From assembly GCF_031457495.1 (NCBI RefSeq), contig NZ_JAVDWM010000001.1:2468001-2532000 (forward strand): a stretch of DNA of 64,000 nucleotides. The letters are read 5' to 3'. Positions within the stretch are counted from its first letter, which is position 1; every line of letters begins with the position of its first letter. Source of the stretch: Sphingopyxis sp. BE259. Lineage in GTDB: Bacteria; Pseudomonadota; Alphaproteobacteria; Sphingomonadales; Sphingomonadaceae. The notes below the pieces were generated by a model. That model was not told where the DNA came from, did not search any database, and saw only the letters and a program-made list of their open reading frames with translations. Below, piece by piece: positions 27,021 through 34,900 of the stretch. The translations under genes and the position numbers were made by a program.

Positions 27021-27521
27021 CTTCCCCGAGATTATGGCAGCTTTGGCCTATGCGCAACTGCGGCAAAGGTCTTAACGAGGAGAATGGCCGATATCGGTCA
27101 GGCCGCTTTGGGGCGCAGCATTCGATGAGCGGGCATCGCCGGGCCAGCCGAGCGCGCCTCGCCGGAGATTGCGGCCGCACTCGGGCAAGCGTTATTGAAG
27201 CGCGAGGCACCTTAGGCGCGATTTCAGGAGCCTTGTCGCCTCGAATTTGTCAAGCGAACAGCGTTCAATCTTGCCCTTGGCAAATCCTCATGACCTCGGC
27301 GCGATGCGAACGCAGCCGTGCTGCATGTTAATGCCGGGCGCATGTAGCCCGCGGGCGCGCCGGCAAGCCTGTGGAGCCGCCCGAACGACCAGTGGGATGG
27401 TAGCAGGGGACCGAAGGCGCCCGCTCAAGCGATGGCTTCCACCATATGAATGTCAGATATTTTTCCCATTGTTATTGACAATGTCAGGTCACGGATTAAT
27501 TTGGCTCGCAGGAGACCTGCC
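27021..27521. promoter_or_regulatory. divergent intergenic region before the QueC-like operon
   Basis: 501 bases with no convincing gene. The last 60 bases are AT-rich and carry an inverted repeat, CATTGT-n5-ACAATG at 27467-27483, and two AATGTCAG direct repeats at about 27450 and 27480. A ribosome site (AGGAGA) precedes the ATG at 27522. The repeat is a likely operator for the XRE-family protein encoded in the same operon. Confidence 0.5.
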
Positions 27522-28091
27522 ATGAGTGATGGACCTTACCGTTCCCTGCCAATGTCGCCGCGCTGGAAGCTCGCGGCCAAATTCGCTTACGTTCAGGCCT
27601 TCTCGACGCGCGAGATCGCCGACGCGCTGCATGCGGCTGCCGAGCGGGATTGCCGCGCCGAATTGTCGCCAGGCTTCCTCGGCAGGGTGTCCAGCCTGAT
27701 CATCGGCCCCGATGATCCCGGCCTGTTCCGCGACCTGCCCATCGCCGATCTTCGCGCGATGCACGCCCAGGCCAGTTCGCCGATGGAGGCGAGTTTCCTG
27801 CGCAATGCGGTCGATGCCCTCAATGACGGTTGCGCTCCGGCGGATGCCCTGCGACAGGCTGCCGAGGGCACCGTTTCCGATCGGCTGCTCGCAGGATATC
27901 GCCAGGTTGAAGAGCATATGTTCCGCGAGGCGTCCAATCAGCGCGCACGCGCGGTGCGGTCGCGTCTCGAAGGCGCCCATGGCGAGATTGATATTACCGC
28001 GGTGGCGCGGCAAGTGCTTCGCACCTCGGATGCTCCGCAGGCTCCGGCCGTTGCCACTTATTCTGGGCTGGACGACGGAGTGCCGCTGTGA
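27522..28091 (+). CDS. hypothetical helical protein, first gene of the QueC-like operon
   Basis: 189 residues from ATG 27522 with an AGGAGA ribosome site. Mainly helical (WKLAAKFAYVQAFSTREIADALHAAAERDCRAEL ... LLAGYRQVEEHMFREASNQRARAVRSRL). No family recognised and no catalytic motif seen. Its TGA overlaps the GTG of the next gene, so the two are made together. It may be a structural partner of the QueC-like protein. Confidence 0.6.
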   Translation: MSDGPYRSLPMSPRWKLAAKFAYVQAFSTREIADALHAAAERDCRAELSPGFLGRVSSLIIGPDDPGLFRDLPIADLRAMHAQASSPMEASFLRNAVDALNDGCAPADALRQAAEGTVSDRLLAGYRQVEEHMFREASNQRARAVRSRLEGAHGEIDITAVARQVLRTSDAPQAPAVATYSGLDDGVPL

Positions 28092-29476
28092 ATGTGAAGG
28101 CTTATCATGTGGCGGATGCGGAAGGCGTGCGGATCGACGCCGTCGAGGAAGGGGAGCCGCTGCGCGCCGAGGCGCAGGGCGCGATCCTCGGCAAGAGCAT
28201 CACGCTGTCGATTGAAGGGCTGAAGGACTTCTTCTTCGCCGGCTGGCATCCCGAGCTGGTTGACCTGATGATCATAGCCGCCGCGGTCGAATATTGCGAT
28301 CTAAGCGTGCGCCGCCCGGCCTGGGGCTGGGCGCGCGCCTTTGATCTGCGCGTGGCCGTTCATGAAGATGCGCTTTGGGAAAAGCCATCGGTCCGCCACG
28401 CCCTGGAGGAAGCGCTCGCTTTCCTCACCGGCGATCGGTGGGCGTTGAGCTTCGTCCGGCGCCGCCACGACGTCGTCAAGGTCGGTCCGCGCAAGCTTGA
28501 TCTCTCGACCCCCGACAAGATCATCATGCCCTATAGCGACGGTCTCGATTCGCGGGCCGTGGCCGCGCTCGTTGCCGCAGAGGAGAAAGGCGGGCTGGTG
28601 AGGGTCCGCCTCGGCACCAAGGGGGCCGATACCAAAGGTACACCGCGCAAGCAGCGGCGGTTCACCGCGGTTCCGTTCGACGTGAAGCTGGGCAAGCGGC
28701 AGCGTGTGGAATCCTCAGCGCGGTCGCGTGGGTTCAAGTTCGCGATGCTCACCGGCATTGCCGCACAGCTGGCGAAGGTCGACCGGATCGTCGTCACCGA
28801 GAGCGGGCAAGGCGCCCTCGGGCCGATCGTTGCGTCGAGTGGCCAGATTTATCCCGATTATCGCGTGCATCCCGCCTTCACGCAGCGGATAGAGAAGCTG
28901 TTCGCGGCGATGGGCAAGCAGGTCCCGACTTACGAATATCCACGTATCTGGTACACCAAGGGCGAGACCCTCGCCGCGGCGCAGGCGCTGGAAGCAGCCC
29001 CGAACTGGCACGACACCCGCTCCTGCTGGCAGGACTCGCGGCGTGTCAGTTTCGACGGCCGCCGCCGCCAGTGCGGTATTTGCGCGGCCTGCATGCTGCG
29101 CCGCATGAGCATGCACACCGCCGGGATCGTCGAGGCGTCTGACGAATATATCTGGGAAGATCTCGGTGCGAGCGACATTCGCGGCGGCACCGTCAAAGGG
29201 TTTGCCCGGATGAGCAAGGCGTTCGAGGATTATGCCATTGCGGGAATCCTGCACCTCGATCATCTTGCCGCCCTCGCGCGCTCGGACCTCCACCGCCGCG
29301 CGGTGCGGCGCGTTGCGCATGAAACCGCCGACGGGCTCGGTATAGAGGCGGCGGTCGCAGAGCGGGAATTGTTCGATCTGCTCGAACGGCACCGGTCGGA
29401 ATGGCTCGCCTTCCTCGCGAGCCTCGGGAAGGAGTCGTTCGTCTCGCGCATCGCGATGGTGTCGCCGTGGCAATGA
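28088..29476 (+). CDS. QueC-like PP-loop protein (7-deazaguanine synthase fold)
   Basis: 462 residues, about twice the size of housekeeping QueC. A PP-loop motif S-D-G-L-D-S at 150-155 and four late cysteines, C313, C329, C332 and C335 (RQCGICAACMLRR), give the ATP site and zinc site of the QueC family, which makes 7-cyano-7-deazaguanine or attaches similar groups. About 140 extra residues lie before the PP-loop. QueC-like proteins of this size are known in Qat and some CBASS defence loci, but neither partner set is here. Starts at a GTG overlapping the preceding stop; its stop overlaps the next start (ATGA). Chemistry not provable from sequence. Confidence 0.8.
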   Translation: MNVKAYHVADAEGVRIDAVEEGEPLRAEAQGAILGKSITLSIEGLKDFFFAGWHPELVDLMIIAAAVEYCDLSVRRPAWGWARAFDLRVAVHEDALWEKPSVRHALEEALAFLTGDRWALSFVRRRHDVVKVGPRKLDLSTPDKIIMPYSDGLDSRAVAALVAAEEKGGLVRVRLGTKGADTKGTPRKQRRFTAVPFDVKLGKRQRVESSARSRGFKFAMLTGIAAQLAKVDRIVVTESGQGALGPIVASSGQIYPDYRVHPAFTQRIEKLFAAMGKQVPTYEYPRIWYTKGETLAAAQALEAAPNWHDTRSCWQDSRRVSFDGRRRQCGICAACMLRRMSMHTAGIVEASDEYIWEDLGASDIRGGTVKGFARMSKAFEDYAIAGILHLDHLAALARSDLHRRAVRRVAHETADGLGIEAAVAERELFDLLERHRSEWLAFLASLGKESFVSRIAMVSPWQ

Positions 29477-30648
29477 TCACCGGTTCCCTGACAGCCGAAG
29501 GCATTGGCGAGCTCCTGCGCGACGCGCGCGAGAATGCGAAGATGACCCAGGCTGCCGCCGCGGCGGCGCTCAATGTCGCGCGGACCACGCTTGTGGCGAT
29601 TGAGCAGGGGCAGCGCCGCGCGCGCGTCGACGAACTGCAGAAGCTGGCGGCGCTCTACGGGACCTCGCTCAACGTCCTGCTCCGGCAGGACAGCGCGAAG
29701 GTCGATCTGCGGCCGCGCTTCCGCAAGGCCGGCGAACAGGGCGACGATATCGATCCGGCGATCAATCTGCTCAACGGTCTGGTCCAGGCCGAACTTGAGC
29801 TGGAAAATGTCCTCGGTATCAAGCGCGTGCGGTTCGATCCGCCCGAGCGCCCGCTGTTGCCGGGCAACGTCCTGCTCCAAGCGGAACAGGATGCGTGGGA
29901 GCTGCGGCAGTTTCTGGGGCTCGGCTTGGCGCCGATCCACGACATTGTCAGCCTGCTTGAGCTGCAGCTGGGCGCCCGCGTGTTCATCCGCCGCATCGAT
30001 CCGAAGATTTCGGGTCTCTATGCCTTTGACGACGCGATCGGCGCGTGCATCCTTTTGAACGCTTCCCATCCACGCGAGCGGCGCACCCAGACCGGCGCGC
30101 ATGAGCTTGGCCATTTCATTTCGACCCGAAGGTCACCCGACGCACTGCATGCCAATTCACCCGAATCGAGCCGCGAAGAGCGTTATGCCAATGCGTTCGG
30201 GCGCTGCTTCTTGACCCCGGCTCGGGCTGTTGCGGCCAAGTTCCAGGAGCTGACTGCAGGCGCGGCAAAGCTCACTCGCCGCCATATTATCCTGCTCGCG
30301 CATTATTTCGGCGTGTCGCGCGAGGCGATGGTGCGCCGGCTCGAGGAACTCGGTCTGACCAAGGCCGGTGCCTGGGACTGGTTCGCGCATCAGGGCGGAA
30401 TCACCGACGTCCAGGCCCGGGAAGTGCTCGGCGACGCGATCCCAGCCGATGATGCGCGTGCGGACGCAGGGCGCCAGGTGCCGATGCGCATGAGTCTGAT
30501 GGCGAGCGAGGCATGGCGCCGCGAACTGATCAGCGAAGGCCAGGTCGCGCGTCTCCTGCACATCGACCGCGTGGATGCTCGCGTGCTGATCGACGAATTC
30601 GAAGCGGAAGGAGCGGAGACGGATGAGTCCCCCTCGTTCCTCCTTTGA
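29473..30648 (+). CDS. XRE-ImmA/IrrE-type regulator-protease fusion
   Basis: 391 residues from ATG 29473. An XRE helix-turn-helix occupies about 8-70 (IGELLRDARENAKMTQAAAAAALNVARTTLVAIEQG). The ImmA/IrrE zinc-protease domain has H210-E-L-G-H214 and a third-ligand segment EERYANAFGRCFL at about 235-247. Such proteins sense stress or phage and cleave a repressor or act as the antitoxin-like part of a pair. The inverted repeat ahead of the operon is a plausible binding site. Coupled by ATGA overlap with the QueC-like gene and overlapping the PIN gene by 26 bases. Confidence 0.85.
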   Translation: MITGSLTAEGIGELLRDARENAKMTQAAAAAALNVARTTLVAIEQGQRRARVDELQKLAALYGTSLNVLLRQDSAKVDLRPRFRKAGEQGDDIDPAINLLNGLVQAELELENVLGIKRVRFDPPERPLLPGNVLLQAEQDAWELRQFLGLGLAPIHDIVSLLELQLGARVFIRRIDPKISGLYAFDDAIGACILLNASHPRERRTQTGAHELGHFISTRRSPDALHANSPESSREERYANAFGRCFLTPARAVAAKFQELTAGAAKLTRRHIILLAHYFGVSREAMVRRLEELGLTKAGAWDWFAHQGGITDVQAREVLGDAIPADDARADAGRQVPMRMSLMASEAWRRELISEGQVARLLHIDRVDARVLIDEFEAEGAETDESPSFLL

Positions 30649-31294
30649 TGGCGGCCGTCCGCTCGTCGCGGATGCCAGCGTCTGGATCAACATCATCGCA
30701 GGGGGACAGCCCATCGCGATCCTTCGCGCGCTTGTCCGCCCGCCCATCCTGCCGCGCATCGTGCTCGGTGAACTGGAGCGCGGCCGTGACAAGGGGCGGG
30801 CCACGGCCGAGAGGATGGCCGAGCTGATCGAGATGGGTCTGGTCGAAGTCGCAGAGCTGCACGCGGACGCAGAAGCCTTGTTCATGGGACTCGTCGCCGG
30901 GTCGATCAGCGAGACCCTCGACGATGGTGAGGCCGCAACCTTGGCGCACGCCCTGCAGATCGGCGGCACCGCGATGATTGACGAGCGCAAGGCGATCGGC
31001 CTCGCGGGTCGCCGCTTCCCAGCCCTGCCGATTGTCAGCTCGGCAGAATTGCTACTGAGTCCGGTAACGCGCGGCGTGCTGAATGAAGAGCAGATCGCGG
31101 TCATGCTGCATGCCGCTCTGCAAAGCGCCCGGATGCGGGTTCCGGACGAATATCTAGTTGAGGTTTGCCGGATTCTTGGCCCCGTCCGGGCTGCCGATTG
31201 CACGAGCCTGCCGGCCGCAATGCGAGGCGAGGCAATGCTGGTGTCGAACGGGAAACAAGGAGGCGACCTTGCCGGGAGGCGCGATGACCGATGA
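30623..31294 (+). CDS. PIN-domain ribonuclease-like protein
   Basis: 223 residues. A PIN fold fits residues 12-145, with acidic positions D17 (LVADASVWI), E50 (VLGELERG), D101-D102-E103 (LDDGEAATLA) and D120 (AMIDERKA). PIN domains cut RNA, and with an XRE-ImmA neighbour it could be the toxin-like effector. The C-terminal third (VTRGVLNEEQIAVMLHAALQSARMRVPDEYLVEVCRIL) is helical and unassigned. The start overlaps the protease gene by 26 bases, and its end overlaps the following small frame. Confidence 0.75.
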   Translation: MSPPRSSFDGGRPLVADASVWINIIAGGQPIAILRALVRPPILPRIVLGELERGRDKGRATAERMAELIEMGLVEVAELHADAEALFMGLVAGSISETLDDGEAATLAHALQIGGTAMIDERKAIGLAGRRFPALPIVSSAELLLSPVTRGVLNEEQIAVMLHAALQSARMRVPDEYLVEVCRILGPVRAADCTSLPAAMRGEAMLVSNGKQGGDLAGRRDDR

Positions 31295-31433
31295 CATTGT
31301 TGAAGGTCAGCGCATTCCCGGGGTCAGCGACCGGCGCGCACGGCGCTTCCGCATTTTCAGTTTCGACTTCGACTCACGGGCGATGGACCACCAGGATTCT
31401 CCAATTAAAGAGTGGAGCGAGGAAGTTCGTTGA
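31284..31433 (+). pseudogene. truncated last gene of the QueC-like operon
   Basis: A 49-codon frame with an excellent ribosome site (GGGAGG 6 bases before the ATG) and an 11-base overlap with the PIN gene. It begins like a longer protein (RRARRFRIFSFDFDSRAMDHQ...IKEWSEEV) and then stops. The style recalls the start of a family of about 200-residue proteins that I cannot name. I read it as a gene cut short after about 40 residues, or a real short protein. No continuing frame is seen downstream. Confidence 0.45.
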
Positions 31434-31764
31434 AAGTCCCCGCCATGATGGAAGTCTAGCCGAAGCGACCGGTCAAGTCATGCGATCGTGGCAAACAATG
31501 TCTGCCCTCGGCAGCCCAAAGTGGCGCACGTCTGCTTTCAGGCGACGATCTAGCGCACGGGAACCGCTGAGATCAGGCGCATTGAGGCCCGGCATCTCTT
31601 CAGTTTAAACTGGCCAGTTGCCGTCAAGCAGGTTTCCGGGACCCTTTATACTTGGCTGCCGTCTAAATCTTATCACGGTTTGGCAGGAGCCGCTACGCGA
31701 TGTGGCCAACATACACAGCGCGTCGAAACTGGGCATTTACGGATTCGCGTCTAACGTCGGGATC
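31434..31764. other. intergenic gap, no gene supported
   Basis: 331 bases after the truncated frame. Open frames exist but have no ribosome sites or recognisable products. Probably the scar where the fifth gene was lost, plus the promoter of the next gene. Confidence 0.35.
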
Positions 31765-32301
31765 ATGAAGCACGGCCCGACAGATATGTGGAATGACGAC
31801 AACGCCATCTACGACGATGGCGAGTGGATCACATGGACCGAAATCAGTTCCCATCTTGAACGGCTTGAATTCCAAGCGCGCTTCCCGAATCTCGACGTCG
31901 ATCTGGTGCCGATCTTCCAACGCCTGCTCGAAGCTGCTGCGGATTATCATGAACTCACCGGGCGCCATCTGCAGGTCTATGGTGACCTTGGCGAACTTTA
32001 TGGCGCGATCACCTATGGCATCAAGCCGCACCGGATTTACGCGCAGGGCTCCGACGGCAAACTCGGGAATGACTTTGTCGAGGTGAAGACGATCACACCG
32101 TTCAAGACGACCGAGAGGGTAACGCTCAACCTCAAGGGCAATTTCAGCAAGGTGCTGATCGTGAAGATCGACGCCAATTTCGAGGTCGAAGGCAAGCTTA
32201 TCGATCGCAAAGCGCTGCCTAGGACAAAGCGCGATATGCTGTGCCTTGAGTGGGCGGACTTTCCATCCTCGCCGCACCGGACGCCCGCCGCGCGATCCTG
32301 A
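31765..32301 (+). CDS. small PD-(D/E)XK-like protein
   Basis: 178 residues from ATG 31765 (the frame is open upstream to 31618). A nuclease-type core can be seen: E77 in GDLGELYGAITYG, then GSDGKLGNDFVEVKTITPFK with D103 and E106-V-K108, and a helix-strand end (NFSKVLIVKID). The (D/E)-x-K triad is the hallmark of PD-(D/E)XK enzymes. The family is not one I can name. It lies 230 bases before the PLD gene and may be part of the same cluster. Confidence 0.55.
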   Translation: MKHGPTDMWNDDNAIYDDGEWITWTEISSHLERLEFQARFPNLDVDLVPIFQRLLEAAADYHELTGRHLQVYGDLGELYGAITYGIKPHRIYAQGSDGKLGNDFVEVKTITPFKTTERVTLNLKGNFSKVLIVKIDANFEVEGKLIDRKALPRTKRDMLCLEWADFPSSPHRTPAARS

Positions 32302-32530
32302 TCTCATTCACAGGACCGCGCTCTATCCGGCAGACGAACGACAAGCCGCATCGGCCAGAATCGAGGCCAACAAAAAGGCCGATTGCACCAAACCGGAAGT
32401 AAACGCCCTCGCCGCCCGGTTGCCCGTCACCGATAGCTGTGCGAATTAGCCACGGGGGGCAGAGGCACATGATCGATCGGGAAAATATCGTCCACGCGGC
32501 TGGCACTGCCGCCTATGGGGCGGATCGCCT

Positions 32531-34900
32531 GTGAAAATCTTCTCACAGCTCGATTTGATCGCTGCGCATAAATGGCGCCGCGCCACCTTCACGACCTATT
32601 CGTTCAGCGCGTCATTCACCGAGGCGGTGCTCGTCGAGGCGCTGCTCCGGCAGAGCGTGTCGGACATCACGATCCTCACCGATCCCCTCGGCTACCGCAT
32701 GGCGCTCAAGGAACGCGGCGCCGTTCGCATCGGCCGCGAATACGCCGTTCATCCCGTGGCCGCGCGCGCCGGCTGCTTCCACCCTAAGCTGATGGTTCTC
32801 GAGTCCGATGACGCTACGCACGCGACCGTGGGGTCCGGCAATCTCACTTTCGGCGGCTGGTCGGCCAATCTCGAATGCCTCGATCATGTGCACGCCAATG
32901 GGATGGCACTGGCCGTGGGCGATCTGGGCCGGTTTTTCACCGTGCTTGGCACGGCGCAGACCTGCGAGCACGACGCGCGCACACTTTGCGAAGCGCTCGG
33001 CGCACGGCTGTCCGCGTCGGCAGCGGCAGGACGCGATGAGGGGAGCGTCCGTATCATCAGCAGTATGGAGGCGCCGATCGCGGAGCAGCTTACCTCCGCG
33101 GCCAAAGCGATCGGCGGCGCGCGCTCGCTCTCGATCGCATCCCCCTATTGGGACGCAGTGGCGATCGAAGAGCTCGCCGATGCGCTCGGGGTAGCGCACG
33201 TCGAGGCGCATGTCCCTCGAACCCGCGTTCCCGCTCCGAAGGACATGGATTGGCCGCGGCGCTCGGCGATCGTCCGCCCGGTCGAGCTTACCAACCTCGT
33301 CGGCCAGGATGAAGCCAAGCGTGGTCTTCATGCCAAAATCATTGAGATCGGCTGCGCCGAGGGACGCCTCATCCTGTCGGGCAGCGCCAATGCGACCTCG
33401 GCGGGACTTCTTTACGGGGGCGCTGGCGTTCGTAATGTCGAGCTTTGCACATTGCGTGTCGATCGCCGAACGGGGCATCGCTGGAAGTTCACAGCCGTCA
33501 AGGCGCCGCCGAAGCAAGCTGTGTCTTTGGAGGACGATGACGACGGCGCCGCCGAGACAGGAATTTTGGTGGCGGCGCACACCGACGGCGGCATTCACGG
33601 ACGTATATTAACGCCGTGGCGCACCGAGCAGGCGGTCGTCACAATGGAACTTAACCGTCGTCCGATTGATCTCGGCACCGTGGCTATAAAGGATGGCAAA
33701 TTCTCCATTCCGATGGAGAAGCTCGACCAGCAGGCCGAATTGTCGCTTGAGGGGCGCATTCAGCTCCGCCTAGTGTCGGGAGAGGGTATCGCGGAGGGTT
33801 TCGTGATCGCTCCCGACTTTGGTTCGATCAAATCGCGGGCGGGCAAGGCGCTACCGTCGATGCTGGCGGTCATGCGCGGCATGCAGACCCCCGAGCATGT
33901 TCTTGCGCTGATGGAGTTCGTGCGCACGAATCCCGAGATCCTGAACGTCGAGCCGATAATTGCCAGCCGGGGCACCGGTTCGCAGCAGAAGCGCCCCGAT
34001 CCGCTGGTCGACGCGGCGCGCGTCGGCACGGGCCAGCTCGGCGGCGCCGAACACAGCGGTGGAAATGAAGACAGCGGCGGCGGCGATGCAGGCAAGGAAG
34101 AGCGCGCGTGGCGGCAGTTCGTCGCGCGCTTCCTGCGGAGCATGGCCACAGCGACACCTGCGGCGGAGGATGATGAAGACGAAGCCGATCGCAGCGAGCG
34201 AGTCCGCAGGCAGCGCAACGCAAATGCGACTGACAAGCTCAGCCTACGTCTTCCCGAGCTGTTTCAGAAACTTGCGGGGCAAGTCGACAATGACGTGAAG
34301 CTCATGAACGTGGCGCGCATTATCCGGTTCATTTGCGTAACGACCGAAGATCCGGCAACCGAAAGCCTGCTGTCGCGCATCTTGCGGCTCGCGGAAGATA
34401 TCGAGCTTGGCGGCGAGGCGCGGGCTATGATGGCGTGGTGCATCGCTTACCTTGCCGCGGGTGGAACCGAGTTCGACGCAGCAAAAGCGCGCGGGCGTAT
34501 GTTGAAGCTCGGAATCGATCCTGATTGCTTGCCCGACGATCAATGGGCGCTTCCCGGGCTCGTCGATTTTATGGCGCCGGGCACAGATGCGCTCGACACG
34601 CTGAAGGCAATCCAAGCTGCGCGGACGATCTATGACGATGTCCGCGCCCTCGAAACTGCGCTTGAGGCGGGTCAATTTCCCAGCCGCCTCACGGTGCTTC
34701 CCCTTCATGAGATGTGGCCGCAACTGCTCGACCAATGCCAACGCGAAGCGGGTAAGCGCCGTGTCCAGTTCGTCGAACATCCGGTGAAGGCCTGTCGGCG
34801 TTGCAGCATCGCCATCCCTGACGAGGAAGCCAATCGATTACGAAGCACCGGCCTTTGCGAAGCACGTTGCCACGGCTTCATTCTGACGAGGAACCCCTGA
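32531..34900 (+). CDS. phospholipase D-superfamily protein with two HKD-like motifs
   Basis: 789 residues from a GTG at 32531. Two HxK motifs are visible: H84-P-K86 with GSGNLT at 101-106, and H267-A-K269 with GSANAT at 284-289. Two motifs in one chain can build a complete active site that cuts DNA. Residues 300-560 are unassigned; a charged linker near 510-570 leads to a helical domain. The C-terminus has C-x2-C and C-x3-C pairs (KACRRC, LCEARC) that could bind zinc. A 21-codon frame at 32469-32534 overlaps the GTG and may couple translation. The stop overlaps the next start. Confidence 0.75.
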   Translation: MKIFSQLDLIAAHKWRRATFTTYSFSASFTEAVLVEALLRQSVSDITILTDPLGYRMALKERGAVRIGREYAVHPVAARAGCFHPKLMVLESDDATHATVGSGNLTFGGWSANLECLDHVHANGMALAVGDLGRFFTVLGTAQTCEHDARTLCEALGARLSASAAAGRDEGSVRIISSMEAPIAEQLTSAAKAIGGARSLSIASPYWDAVAIEELADALGVAHVEAHVPRTRVPAPKDMDWPRRSAIVRPVELTNLVGQDEAKRGLHAKIIEIGCAEGRLILSGSANATSAGLLYGGAGVRNVELCTLRVDRRTGHRWKFTAVKAPPKQAVSLEDDDDGAAETGILVAAHTDGGIHGRILTPWRTEQAVVTMELNRRPIDLGTVAIKDGKFSIPMEKLDQQAELSLEGRIQLRLVSGEGIAEGFVIAPDFGSIKSRAGKALPSMLAVMRGMQTPEHVLALMEFVRTNPEILNVEPIIASRGTGSQQKRPDPLVDAARVGTGQLGGAEHSGGNEDSGGGDAGKEERAWRQFVARFLRSMATATPAAEDDEDEADRSERVRRQRNANATDKLSLRLPELFQKLAGQVDNDVKLMNVARIIRFICVTTEDPATESLLSRILRLAEDIELGGEARAMMAWCIAYLAAGGTEFDAAKARGRMLKLGIDPDCLPDDQWALPGLVDFMAPGTDALDTLKAIQAARTIYDDVRALETALEAGQFPSRLTVLPLHEMWPQLLDQCQREAGKRRVQFVEHPVKACRRCSIAIPDEEANRLRSTGLCEARCHGFILTRNP

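Noticed and set aside
27522..31433. Qat or CBASS defence system
   Set aside because: A QueC-like protein is present, but I see no QatA-type ATPase, no TatD nuclease, no nucleotide cyclase and no CBASS effector.
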